From contig NZ_CP011492.1 in the NCBI RefSeq assembly GCF_001011035.1, forward strand, positions 7,123,447 through 7,187,446: 64,000 nt of DNA, written 5' to 3'. Below, piece after piece: positions 31,901-39,558 of this stretch. Source of the DNA: Streptomyces sp. CNQ-509. GTDB lineage: Bacteria; Actinomycetota; Actinomycetes; Streptomycetales; Streptomycetaceae. How positions within the stretch are numbered: position 1 is the stretch's first letter; every line of letters begins with the position of its first letter. Below the pieces are notes generated by a model. That model saw nothing but the letters and a program-made list of their open reading frames with translations, did no database searches and was not told the DNA's origin. The translations under genes were made by a program, and so were the position numbers.

Positions 31901-32061
31901 CGCGGGCCCCGTGAAGGTGCGCTCGCGGCTGCGTGGTTTGTGTTCGTCGCGGCGGTAGCGTCGCTGGGCGGCAAGTCACGGCGGGATCGGTGTCGGATCC
32001 GGGCGGCCCCGTTCGTGGAAGAGGTGAGAGGGCGCCCGCGGGGCGGCCGGAGAAGGGAACG

Positions 32062-32691
32062 ATGATGAAGCTGACGACCGTCACCAACGTCTCCGTCGAC
32101 GGAGTGATGCAGGGCCTCGGCCGGGCGGACGAGGATCGCAGGGACGGGTTCGAGCGCGGCGGGTGGGCGCTGCCGTTGTTCGGGCAGGAGGCGGAGGCGT
32201 ATCTCGGGGAGGTGTACCAGCGGGCCGACGCCTTTCTCTTCGGGCGCTGGACGTACGAGGTCTTCGCCGGCTCCTGGGGCGTGCTGCCCGACCCCGAGGA
32301 CAACCCCATCGGCGGCCCGCTGAACCGGCAGCCCAAGTACGTGGTCTCGAACACGCTCGACGAGCCGCGGTGGGCCGGCACCCGCGTCCTCTCCGGCGAC
32401 CCCGTGAGCGCCGTACGGGAGCTGAAGGCCGGCGCCGACGGCGAGGTGCAGGTGCACGGGAGCGGCAAGCTGCTGCGCTGCCTGCTCGCGAACGGCCTGG
32501 TCGACGAGATCACGCTCCTCACGTACCCCGTGGTCGTCGGCCAGGGCCGGCGGCTGTTCCCCTCCGACGGGCCCGACGCCGCGCTCGACCTGCTGGACTA
32601 CCGGGCCTTCCCGGGCGGTATCACGGCACACGTCTACCGGCCCGCCGGCCGCCCGGAGTACGCCGGTGAGGACGTCGGCCCGGGGCGCTGA
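32062..32691 (+). CDS. Dihydrofolate reductase/RibD C-terminal-family protein
   Basis: The 209-residue protein starts at tandem ATGs after AGAAGGGA. It has the RibD_C pattern: LTTVTNVSVDGVMQG, ADAFLFGRWTYEVFAGSW, NRQPKYVVSNTLD, VHGSGKLLRCLLANGLVDEI TLLTYPVVVGQGRRLFP. These stand-alone reductase-fold proteins bind NADPH; their substrates are mostly unknown. It precedes a DGPF protein and an ECF42 sigma gene in the same direction with a 75-bp gap, an association seen in other actinobacteria. Confidence 0.88.
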   Translation: MMKLTTVTNVSVDGVMQGLGRADEDRRDGFERGGWALPLFGQEAEAYLGEVYQRADAFLFGRWTYEVFAGSWGVLPDPEDNPIGGPLNRQPKYVVSNTLDEPRWAGTRVLSGDPVSAVRELKAGADGEVQVHGSGKLLRCLLANGLVDEITLLTYPVVVGQGRRLFPSDGPDAALDLLDYRAFPGGITAHVYRPAGRPEYAGEDVGPGR

Positions 32692-32765
32692 CCGCACCGC
32701 CCCGGCTTCCCGCCACGAGCACCGTCCCCCGGCCGTACGCGGCCCGTACCCGAAAGGACCTCCCG

Positions 32766-33089
32766 ATGCAGTACCTGATCTCCGTGATCGACGACAGGAC
32801 CGCCTCCGCCACCGAGGCGGAGATGACCGCCATCGACGCCTTCAACGACCGGCTCCGCGCCGAGGGCAACTGGGTCTTCGCCGGCGGCCTCGCCGCACCC
32901 GACACCGCCACCGTCATCGACAACAGGGGCGAGCGGCCGCTGGTCACCGACGGGCCGTTCCTGGAGTCCAAGGAGTTCCTCGCCGGCTTCTGGGTCATGG
33001 AGGCGCCCGACTTCGACGTCGCCCTCGCGCTCGCCACCGAGGGGTCGAGGGCCTGCAACCGCCGGGTCGAGGTACGGCCGTTCCTGTGA
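32766..33089 (+). CDS. YCII/DGPF-domain protein
   Basis: The 107-residue protein starts at an ATG after GAAAGGACC. It has the ferredoxin-like YCII fold with the family signature VTDGPFLESKEFLAGFWVME (DGPF), then APDFDVALALA and RRVEVRPFL. DGPF proteins are known partners of ECF42 sigma factors in Streptomyces; their biochemical role is undefined. The stop overlaps the start of the sigma gene (GTGA), so the two are translationally coupled. Confidence 0.9.
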   Translation: MQYLISVIDDRTASATEAEMTAIDAFNDRLRAEGNWVFAGGLAAPDTATVIDNRGERPLVTDGPFLESKEFLAGFWVMEAPDFDVALALATEGSRACNRRVEVRPFL

Positions 33090-34318
33090 GCGACGAGGGG
33101 GTACGGGACGCGGTCGCCCGCGCGCACCGCGCGGAGTGGGCGCGTATCGTCGCCGCGCTGACCCGGCGCTTCGGCGACCTCGACATCGCCGAGGAGGCCG
33201 CGGCCGAGGCGTTCGCCACCGCCGTCGAGCGCTGGCCGGCCGACGGCGTGCCGCCCGGTCCCGGCGCCTGGCTCACCACCACCGCCACCCGCAAGGCGAT
33301 CGACCGGATCCGGCGCGAGAGCAAGCGCGACGACAAGCAGCGGGAGGCCCGGATGCTCCACGACGACACCCCGCCGGAGGCTGTCGGCGCCATCGACGAC
33401 GACCGGCTCCGGCTGATCTTCACCTGCTGCCACCCGGCGCTCGCGCCGGAGGCCCGGGTGGCGCTGACGCTGCGGCTGGTCGGCGGGCTGACCGTGCCCG
33501 AGATCGCGCGCGCCTTCCTGGTGCGGGAGCCGGCGATGGGGCAGCGGATCACCCGCGCGAAGGCGAAGATCAAGGCGGCCGGCATCCCCTACCGGGTGCC
33601 GGCCGCGGAGGATCTGCCGGCGCGGGTCTCCGGCGTGCTCGCCGTGCTCTACCTGGTCTTCAACGAGGGCTATCTGCCGACCGGTCCGGAGGCGGGACCG
33701 GTGCGCCGCGACCTGACCGCCGAGGCGATCCGGCTCACCCGGCTCGTCCGCACCCTGCTCCCCGCGGACGGCGAGGTCGCCGGGTTGCTGGCGCTGATGC
33801 TCCTCACCGAGGCCCGCCGCCCCGTGCGGATCTCGGCGGCCGGCGAACTCGTGCCCCTCGGCGCGCAGGACCGCGGCGCCTGGGACGCCGCGCTGGTCGC
33901 CGAGGGCCACCGGCTGGTGCGCGAGCGGCTGGCCACCGGGCAGGCCCCCGGCCGCTACCAGATCCTCGCCGCGATCAACGCCGTGCACACCTCCGCGCGC
34001 GACGTGCGCGACACCGACTGGTCGCAGGTCGTCGCCCTCTACGACCAGCTCGTACGGATCGATCCCTCGCCGGTCGTCGCCCTCAACCGGGCCGTCGCGG
34101 TCGCCGAGACCGACGGCCCCGACGTCGCGCTGGCCGCCGTCGACCGGCTCGCGGACGGCCTCGCCGGCTATCACGCCTTCCACGCCACCCGCGCCGACCT
34201 GCTGCGCCGGCTGGGCCGCGGCGCCGCGGCGCGCGCGGCGTACGACCGGGCGATCGAGCTGGCGGGCAACACCGCCGAGACCGCGTATCTGGCCCGCCGC
34301 CGCGGCGAGTTGGGCTGA
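33086..34318 (+). CDS. ECF42-group RNA polymerase sigma factor with TPR-like C-terminus
   Basis: The 410-residue protein starts at a GTG coupled to the DGPF gene. Sigma region 2 lies at about 10-80 (RAEWARIVAALTRRFGDLDI AEEAAAEAFATAVERW). Region 4 lies at about 115-170 (RLRLIFTCCHPALAPEARVA LTLRLVGGLTVPEIARAFL). The long C-terminal extension (about 180-410) with YLVFNEGY, YQILAAINAVHTSA, WSQVVALYDQLVRIDPSPVV ALNRAVAVAE is the hallmark of ECF42 and contains TPR-like helices needed for activity. No anti-sigma factor is encoded nearby, as usual for this group. It probably drives transcription of its own DGPF partner. Confidence 0.92.
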   Translation: MSDEGVRDAVARAHRAEWARIVAALTRRFGDLDIAEEAAAEAFATAVERWPADGVPPGPGAWLTTTATRKAIDRIRRESKRDDKQREARMLHDDTPPEAVGAIDDDRLRLIFTCCHPALAPEARVALTLRLVGGLTVPEIARAFLVREPAMGQRITRAKAKIKAAGIPYRVPAAEDLPARVSGVLAVLYLVFNEGYLPTGPEAGPVRRDLTAEAIRLTRLVRTLLPADGEVAGLLALMLLTEARRPVRISAAGELVPLGAQDRGAWDAALVAEGHRLVRERLATGQAPGRYQILAAINAVHTSARDVRDTDWSQVVALYDQLVRIDPSPVVALNRAVAVAETDGPDVALAAVDRLADGLAGYHAFHATRADLLRRLGRGAAARAAYDRAIELAGNTAETAYLARRRGELG

Positions 34319-34507
34319 GGGAGGCGGGCGGTCAGCGGTCGTCCGTCTCCGCGAAGGTCTCGCTGACCATGCGGGTGGCGGAGCCGGGATCGTCTTGGCG
34401 TGGATGCTCGCGGGGAGGGGCGCGAACGGCGGTGTCAGCGCGGCTCGTTGAGGGCGCGAAGCTGCCGGCGGTACGACAGCACCGCGGTCACCGACTGAAG
34501 ACAGACC
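34319..34507. other. Intergenic gap with possible 3' gene debris
   Basis: Between the sigma gene and the lipoprotein, two minus-strand frames end here as apparent C-termini (one reading SVTAVLSYRRQLRALNEPR before a stop at about 34440). Neither can be tied to a family and neither has an upstream body. Confidence 0.25.
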
Positions 34508-35074
34508 CTAGCGCTGGAGCTTGCCGTCCTCGATGCGGGTCTGGCCGAGCGGCGTCGCGTCGCGGAACTCCGGCAGCGTCATCGGCTGGTCGTAGAGGAA
34601 GAAGCTCTGGTTGCTGCCGATGGTGAACTCCATGTACGCGCCCGTGGTGGCGTCGAAGCCGTAGTACGCGCTGCACTGGCCGCCCGAGTAGTAGACGCCG
34701 TCCATGCCGGGCGCCGTCTTCGTCACCATGCCGTTCTGGGAGGAGTCGACGTCCTCCGGCGGGGTGAGCATGGCGCAGTACGAGACCGGCAGCCCTTCGA
34801 GGACGAAGTAGCCGTACTCGCCGTTGGCGTTCTGCAGGTAGACGTACGACAGCTTCCCGGGCTTCTCCCAGTTGTCGACCCACTTGTTGATGGTCTCCCG
34901 CGTCGGGGAGTACCGCATCGCGTCCGCCGGCTGGCGTTGCACGAGCCGGTCGTAGCCGGACTGCTTGGTCCGCGACTCCTGGGCCTGGGAGGAGTCGTCC
35001 GTGCAGGCCGCGGCGGTGAACGCGAGGACGGCGGTGGCGGCGAGGGCGGTGAGGATACGGGTCAGGGGGCGCAC
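34508..35074 (-). CDS. Lipoprotein, second gene of membrane/lipoprotein pair
   Basis: The 188-residue protein starts at a GTG with AAGGAGA 4 nt upstream, inside the end of the upstream gene. The signal sequence has lipobox TAAAC (Cys24). The mature part (residues 50-188) is a globular beta-rich domain: INKWVDNWEKPGKLSYVYLQ, NGEYGYFVLEGLPVSYCAML, GVYYSGGQCSAYYGFDATTG, YMEFTIGSNQSFFLYDQPM. Two cysteines may form a disulfide. The pair membrane protein plus lipoprotein recurs in Streptomyces and their phages. Function unknown. Confidence 0.75.
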   Translation of the reverse strand: MRPLTRILTALAATAVLAFTAAACTDDSSQAQESRTKQSGYDRLVQRQPADAMRYSPTRETINKWVDNWEKPGKLSYVYLQNANGEYGYFVLEGLPVSYCAMLTPPEDVDSSQNGMVTKTAPGMDGVYYSGGQCSAYYGFDATTGAYMEFTIGSNQSFFLYDQPMTLPEFRDATPLGQTRIEDGKLQR

Positions 35075-35523
35075 GGGGTCTCCTTCGCGTCGGTGCTCAG
35101 CTCGGCGGGCAGCCCGGCGTCCTTGAACGCCTTGCGGTGTTCCTGCCGGGACTTGGCGTTGTAGTCGTTGACCAGCTCGGACCGGGCGGCGCGCAGCGCG
35201 GTGAGGGAGGTGGTGATCTGATCGGTGCGGTACTCGGACGGCTTGGTGTCCAGCTCGTCCCGGAGCGCGCCGATCTCGTCCTCCTTCGTCTGCACCGCCG
35301 CGCAGAGGTCGAAGAACTCCTCGTAGGTGGAGATGCGGAACTCGCCCGAGCCCACGGTGCGCTCGCGCGCTTCCGCCGCGCCGCGGAAGGGCGCGGTGGA
35401 CCAGGCCGCCCCGCCCCAGGCGAAGACGCCGGCGACGTAGACGAGGGCGAGCAGCACGATCCCGGCGAGCGTGTAGCGCAGGGCGCGGCTGCCTTCGGCG
35501 AACACTCCTGAGTCGGTGGGCAC
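35062..35523 (-). CDS. Membrane-anchored coiled-coil protein, partner of lipoprotein
   Basis: The 153-residue protein starts at a GTG after GGAGGACCC. One transmembrane helix (residues 17-38, YTLAGIVLLALVYVAGVFAW) is followed by an extracytoplasmic part with a probable coiled coil (YEEFFDLCAAVQTKEDEIGA LRDEL, TTSLTALRAARSELVNDYNA KSRQEHRKAFKDAGLPAEL). It overlaps the lipoprotein start by 13 nt, so the two are coupled and likely interact. No known enzymatic motif. Confidence 0.75.
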   Translation of the reverse strand: MPTDSGVFAEGSRALRYTLAGIVLLALVYVAGVFAWGGAAWSTAPFRGAAEARERTVGSGEFRISTYEEFFDLCAAVQTKEDEIGALRDELDTKPSEYRTDQITTSLTALRAARSELVNDYNAKSRQEHRKAFKDAGLPAELSTDAKETPCAP

Positions 35524-35721
35524 GGGTCCTCCTCGCGGTCGGTGCGCGGCCGGGCCGGATGCCCGGTTCCGCGCGCGGCTGGCGCGGCTCGCCCCCCGCC
35601 GGTGCGGGTGGAGGGGATCCGGCCGGTACGGTCCGTGTCCGCCCGGTCACCGCCGCCTGCTCAGTTGTACTGCGCCGGTCCCGGGACTCCTCCCGAGCAC
35701 GCGTGCGGGGCACGGGCCCGG

Positions 35722-35739
35722 CCCCGCCGTGCGGCGGGG
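35722..35739 (-). terminator. Short hairpin downstream of MFS gene
   Basis: CCCCGCC (35722-35728) and GGCGGGG (35733-35739) form a 7-bp stem with a GTGC loop, about 45 nt beyond the MFS stop. The rest of the 35524-35782 gap shows no gene. Confidence 0.4.
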
Positions 35740-35782
35740 AACCGTGACCCGTACCCCGGTGGTGCGGCGCGGTGGCCCGCCG

Positions 35783-37228
35783 TCAGACGCGTACCTCCTC
35801 GGCACCCGCACCCGCGTCCGCCCCGGCGGCGCCCGCCGCGGGACGGCTGCCGCGGCGGCCCATGAAGAGCGCGGTCAGCAGCGCACCCGCGGCCGCCACT
35901 CCGGCGGCCCCGGTGAACGCCGCGCTGAACCCGTCGGTGAGCGCCGGCAGGTCGCCGAGGCGGTCGGCGCCCTGAGAGGTGGCCAGCGCGGTCAGCGCCG
36001 CGAGGCCGAGGGCGGAGCCCACCTGGTACGTGGTGTTGACGATGCCGGACGCCAGCCCGGCCTGCTCCTGCGGGACGCCGGACATCGCCGCCATCAGCCC
36101 CGGGATGTACGCCAGCGACATGCCCAGCGCCGCGACGAGCGAGGCGGGCAGGACGTCGACCGCGAACGACCCGGTGGGCTCGACCGCCGACAGCCACAGC
36201 AGCCCGGCCGCCAGCGTCAGCAGCCCGCCGACCAGCAGTGGCTTGGGCCCGAACCGGCCCAGCAGCCGGGCGGACAGCAGGGTCATGACGACCATCAGCA
36301 GCCCGGTCATGGGCAGCAGGGCGGCACCGGAGGCGAAGGCCCCGTAGCCGAGGACCTGCTGGAGGTAGAGGTTGAGGAAGTACCACATCGGAATCCAGGC
36401 GGCGCCGAGCAGCACCATGGCCAGGTTCGCGGACGCCAGCCGCGGCGTGCGCCACACCCCCAGCGGCATGAGCGGCGACCGGGCGGTGCGCTGGATCACC
36501 AGGAAGAGCCCCAGCAGGGCGGCGGCGCCGGCCAGTTGGACGACGGTGGCGGCGGCGCCCCAGCCCACCTCGGGGGCCCGGACGACGGCGAAGACCGCGA
36601 GCGCGAGCCCGGCGGTGACGGCGCCGGCGCCGAGCACGTCCACGCCGCCGCGGCGGGGCTGGACGGACGGCAGCAGGCCGGTGGCGAGCAGGGTGGCGAT
36701 GCCGATGGGCACGTAGATGATGAAGATCCACGGCCAGCTCAGCCACTCGGTGAACACGCCGCCGAGGAACACCCCGGCGGTGCCGCCTGCCGGGGCCGCG
36801 GCGCCGTAGAGCGCGAGCGCCTTGCCCAGTTCCCGAGGGTCGTGGCTGAAGAGGATCACCAGCAGGGTCATCGCGGAGGGCGCGATGAGCGCCCCGCCGA
36901 CGCCCTGCACGGCGCGCCCGGCGATCTCGACCGCCGCGCTCTGGGCCGCGGCGGCCACCACGGAGCCGGCGATGAGCACGGCCCATCCGGTGACGAACAC
37001 GCGCCGGGCGCCGAAGAGGTCGGAGAGCCGGCCGCCGAGGAGCAGCAGACCGCCGAAGGCGACGACGTAGGCGTTGAAGACCCACTGCAGATCGCCCGGC
37101 GAGAAGCCCAGGTCGCGCTGCATCTCGGGGAGCGCGACGCCGATGATCGAGGTGTCCATGATGACCATGAACTGCGCGGCGGCGAGCACGAGCAGTGCCC
37201 ACCAGCGGCGGGGGTTGACGGATGACAT
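35783..37228 (-). CDS. MFS efflux transporter (DHA2/EmrB-QacA type) under copper-type operator
   Basis: The 481-residue protein starts at an ATG with GAGGAGG upstream. It shows about 14 helices and family motifs: motif D1 (FMVIMDTSIIGVALPEMQRD L), motif A (GGRLSDLFGARRVFVTG), motif B (IAGRAVQGVGGALIAPSAM) and motif C (LGGVFTEWLSWPWIFIIYVP IG). The proton-coupled family exports drugs and dyes. Two palindromes of the CsoR form lie 25-76 bp upstream, one with the same core as the copZ site, so expression is probably induced by copper. Its physiological substrate is unknown; a copper-chelating metabolite is one possibility. Confidence 0.88.
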   Translation of the reverse strand: MSSVNPRRWWALLVLAAAQFMVIMDTSIIGVALPEMQRDLGFSPGDLQWVFNAYVVAFGGLLLLGGRLSDLFGARRVFVTGWAVLIAGSVVAAAAQSAAVEIAGRAVQGVGGALIAPSAMTLLVILFSHDPRELGKALALYGAAAPAGGTAGVFLGGVFTEWLSWPWIFIIYVPIGIATLLATGLLPSVQPRRGGVDVLGAGAVTAGLALAVFAVVRAPEVGWGAAATVVQLAGAAALLGLFLVIQRTARSPLMPLGVWRTPRLASANLAMVLLGAAWIPMWYFLNLYLQQVLGYGAFASGAALLPMTGLLMVVMTLLSARLLGRFGPKPLLVGGLLTLAAGLLWLSAVEPTGSFAVDVLPASLVAALGMSLAYIPGLMAAMSGVPQEQAGLASGIVNTTYQVGSALGLAALTALATSQGADRLGDLPALTDGFSAAFTGAAGVAAAGALLTALFMGRRGSRPAAGAAGADAGAGAEEVRV

Positions 37229-37252
37229 GGCAGTACGCCTCCTCGGAGAGAA

Positions 37253-37304
37253 ATACCCCACGGGGGTATGCCAGAAAAGGTGTAACACTACCCCTAGGGG
37301 GTAT
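37253..37304. promoter_or_regulatory. Two CsoR-like copper boxes upstream of MFS gene
   Basis: ATACCCCACGGGGGTAT (37253-37269) and CTACCCCTAGGGGGTAT (37288-37304) are spaced 35 bp apart, start to start. The second shares the 15-base core TACCCCTAGGGGGTA with the copZ site at 21051-21075. They overlap the expected promoter of the MFS gene. Confidence 0.7.
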
Positions 37305-37698
37305 GCAAGTCCGGGGTGGCTGAGGGTGCCGTCCGGGACGGGGCGGGGGTGATCCCTGACGCCCGGGGCGACCGCGCCGGTTGACTGCGGTCAACGGCGC
37401 GCGGCGACCGCCGCGGGCCGTACCTGACCGAGGGGGATCGACATGACCGACGGCATTCGTGCGACGGGGCGGCGCCGGGCGCTGCTCGCCGCCGTGTGGC
37501 CGCCGGTGCGGCCCGCCTCTCCCGGGGCTCGTGACGCGGTCGCCGCGCGTCGGCCCGGGCGGCGCGCAACCGCAGGTCGGGGTGCCCGCGTCCGAGAGGG
37601 GTACGGGCTGGGCGCCGCCCGCGCCCGCGCGGGTAGCCTGCTCCCGGCGCGCGCCGAACGGGCCGTGCGCCGGGACGACTTGGGGGGAGTACCGGGGG
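37305..37698. other. Upstream region of first kinase with dyad and possible relic ORF start
   Basis: GTTGAC (37380-37385) and GTCAAC (37390-37395) form a dyad with centre TGCG. A purine-rich ribosome site and ATG follow at 37443, starting a frame MTDGIRATGRRRALLAAVWP that soon becomes low-complexity and runs into the kinase gene in another frame. It may be the 5' relic of a lost gene. The kinase promoter is probably in 37550-37690. Confidence 0.35.
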
Positions 37699-39558
37699 AT
37701 GACGGGGGAACCACCGGCCGGTGTGCCGCAGGCGGCGCCGACCGAGGTCGGGCCGTACCGGATCGTCAGACGGCTGGGCGCCGGCGGCATGGGGCAGGTG
37801 TATCTGGCGCGCTCCGCCGCCGGCCGCCCGGTGGCGGTGAAGACGGTGGACTCCGGGGGCCCGGTCACCGACGACGCACGGCGCCGGTTCGCCCGCGAGG
37901 TCGCCCTGGCGCGCCGGGTGAGCGGGGCGTACACGGCGGCCGTCGTCGACGCCGACCCGGACGCGGCGGTGCCGTGGATGGCGACGGAGTACGTGCCCGC
38001 CCCGTCGCTGGCTCAACTCGTCCGCACCCGCGGCCCGCTGCCCGCCGACGCCGCGCTCTGGGTCGCGGCCGGCACGGCGGAGGCGCTGGCGGCGCTCCAC
38101 GCCGAGGGGATCGTGCACCGCGACCTGAAGCCGTCGAACGTGCTGCTGCCCGTGGCGGGACCGCGCCTCATCGACTTCGGCATCTCTCGCCCCGCCGACC
38201 TCACCCGCACCACGGTCAGCCTCGGCAGCGTCGCCTTCAGCGCCCCCGAGCAGGCGCGCGGCGAGCCCAGCACCCCGGCCGCCGACCTCTACGCGCTGGG
38301 CGCCACGGTGTTCTACCTCGTCACCGGCCGCCCGCCGTACGCGGACACCGCCGACTTCTTCCGGCTGCTGCCCCGCGTGGCCAGGGCCGAGCAGGATCTC
38401 ACCGGGCTCCCGCCCGAGCTGGCGGACGCGGTGCTGCCGTGCCTGCGGGCGGAGGCCGCCGAGCGGCCGGACGCGGCGGCGGTCGTCGCCGAGTTCGGCT
38501 CCCGGCTGGCGGCGCGGCCGGGCGCGGCGGGCGGCGGGGACTGGCTGCCGCGGGGGTGGCTGGCGGCGATCCGGGAGCGGGAGGCGCGCGAGGACGGCGC
38601 GGCACCGGGCGCGGAAGCGGGCGGTACGGGGCCGGCGGGCCCGGAGGCAGCGGCGCCTGAGTCCGTGGCGCCGGAGGCCCCGCTGCCGGACTCCGGCGGT
38701 ACGGACCGGACCCGGGGCGCCGGTGACGTGGCCCGTACGGCGGCGGCGCCCGGCGGCGCCCCGGAAGTACCGGCGCCCGCGCGGCCCCCGCGCCGGCGCC
38801 GCCGGCTGGCGTGGCTGGTCGCCTCCGCCGCGGTCGTCGCCGTCGCCGTGTCCTCGATCGTGCTCGTCGCCCTGGCCGACGACGACGGCCGGAAGCTCCC
38901 GCCGACGGCCGCGGACGACGGGGCGGACGCCGACGGCGCCGCGGACCGCGACCCGCCCGCCGACGACGCGGCGGACCCTGACGGCCGGGGCGGGAAGGAC
39001 GGGACGGACCGGGAGCCCGAGGATCCGTACGCCGCGCTCGAAACGAAGGAGGACGTGGCGAGCGCCAAGCTCATCGACGCCGCGCGCAAGGGCGACTGCC
39101 TGACGGTCCACTACGCCGTCGTCGGCTTCGAACCCGAAAAGGCCACTCCCGACAAGGTCCCCTGCGACTCGCCCCGCGCCGCCACCGTCGTCACGGGCAA
39201 GTCCGAGGGCACGTCCGACGACTGCACCGGGGGCCCGGACAGCGTGGAGTGGTCGCTGCTCGACTACGGGACCGGGCTCTGCCTGGACCGCAACTTCCAG
39301 GTCGGCGACTGCTTCCCGGTCCGGGAGTACGTCGGCGGCAACCGCGACGAGGGCTACGCCGTCTCCTCCTCGCGCCGCTGGGCGGCCAACCTCGCGTCCC
39401 AGACCGACTGCTCGGGCGGCAGCCCGTCGCGGATCTTCGAGCAACTGGCCCGCGTGACCGCCGTCCACCCGGCGTCCGCCGCGGACGACGGCGTCTGCGC
39501 CGACGCCTGGAAGGTCCAGAGCGGCACCCGGGCCATCTGCACGGAGGTGATCGCGTGA
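37699..39558 (+). CDS. Receptor-like Ser/Thr protein kinase 1
   Basis: The 619-residue protein starts at an ATG after GGGGGAG. The Hanks-type kinase domain (about 20-280) is complete: glycine loop LGAGGMGQVYLA, VAVKT (Lys), HRDLKPSN (catalytic Asp142), DFG in LIDFGISRP, APEQARG and a YALGATVFYLVTGRPPY helix. An acidic/Pro-Ala linker follows, then one membrane helix at about 372-393 (LAWLVASAAVVAVAVSSIVL). The extracellular domain (about 400-619) has several cysteines (GDCLTVHYAVV, VPCDSPRAATVV, GLCLDRN, GDCFPV). No PASTA repeats. It is translationally coupled to a second kinase, so the two may phosphorylate each other or the downstream AAA/vWA proteins. Confidence 0.9.
   Translation: MTGEPPAGVPQAAPTEVGPYRIVRRLGAGGMGQVYLARSAAGRPVAVKTVDSGGPVTDDARRRFAREVALARRVSGAYTAAVVDADPDAAVPWMATEYVPAPSLAQLVRTRGPLPADAALWVAAGTAEALAALHAEGIVHRDLKPSNVLLPVAGPRLIDFGISRPADLTRTTVSLGSVAFSAPEQARGEPSTPAADLYALGATVFYLVTGRPPYADTADFFRLLPRVARAEQDLTGLPPELADAVLPCLRAEAAERPDAAAVVAEFGSRLAARPGAAGGGDWLPRGWLAAIREREAREDGAAPGAEAGGTGPAGPEAAAPESVAPEAPLPDSGGTDRTRGAGDVARTAAAPGGAPEVPAPARPPRRRRRLAWLVASAAVVAVAVSSIVLVALADDDGRKLPPTAADDGADADGAADRDPPADDAADPDGRGGKDGTDREPEDPYAALETKEDVASAKLIDAARKGDCLTVHYAVVGFEPEKATPDKVPCDSPRAATVVTGKSEGTSDDCTGGPDSVEWSLLDYGTGLCLDRNFQVGDCFPVREYVGGNRDEGYAVSSSRRWAANLASQTDCSGGSPSRIFEQLARVTAVHPASAADDGVCADAWKVQSGTRAICTEVIA

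Noticed and set aside
37443..37698. Frame starting MTDGIRATGRR with a good ribosome site as a real gene
   Set aside because: It becomes low-complexity and overlaps the kinase gene in another frame; kept only as a possible relic in the upstream-region entry.
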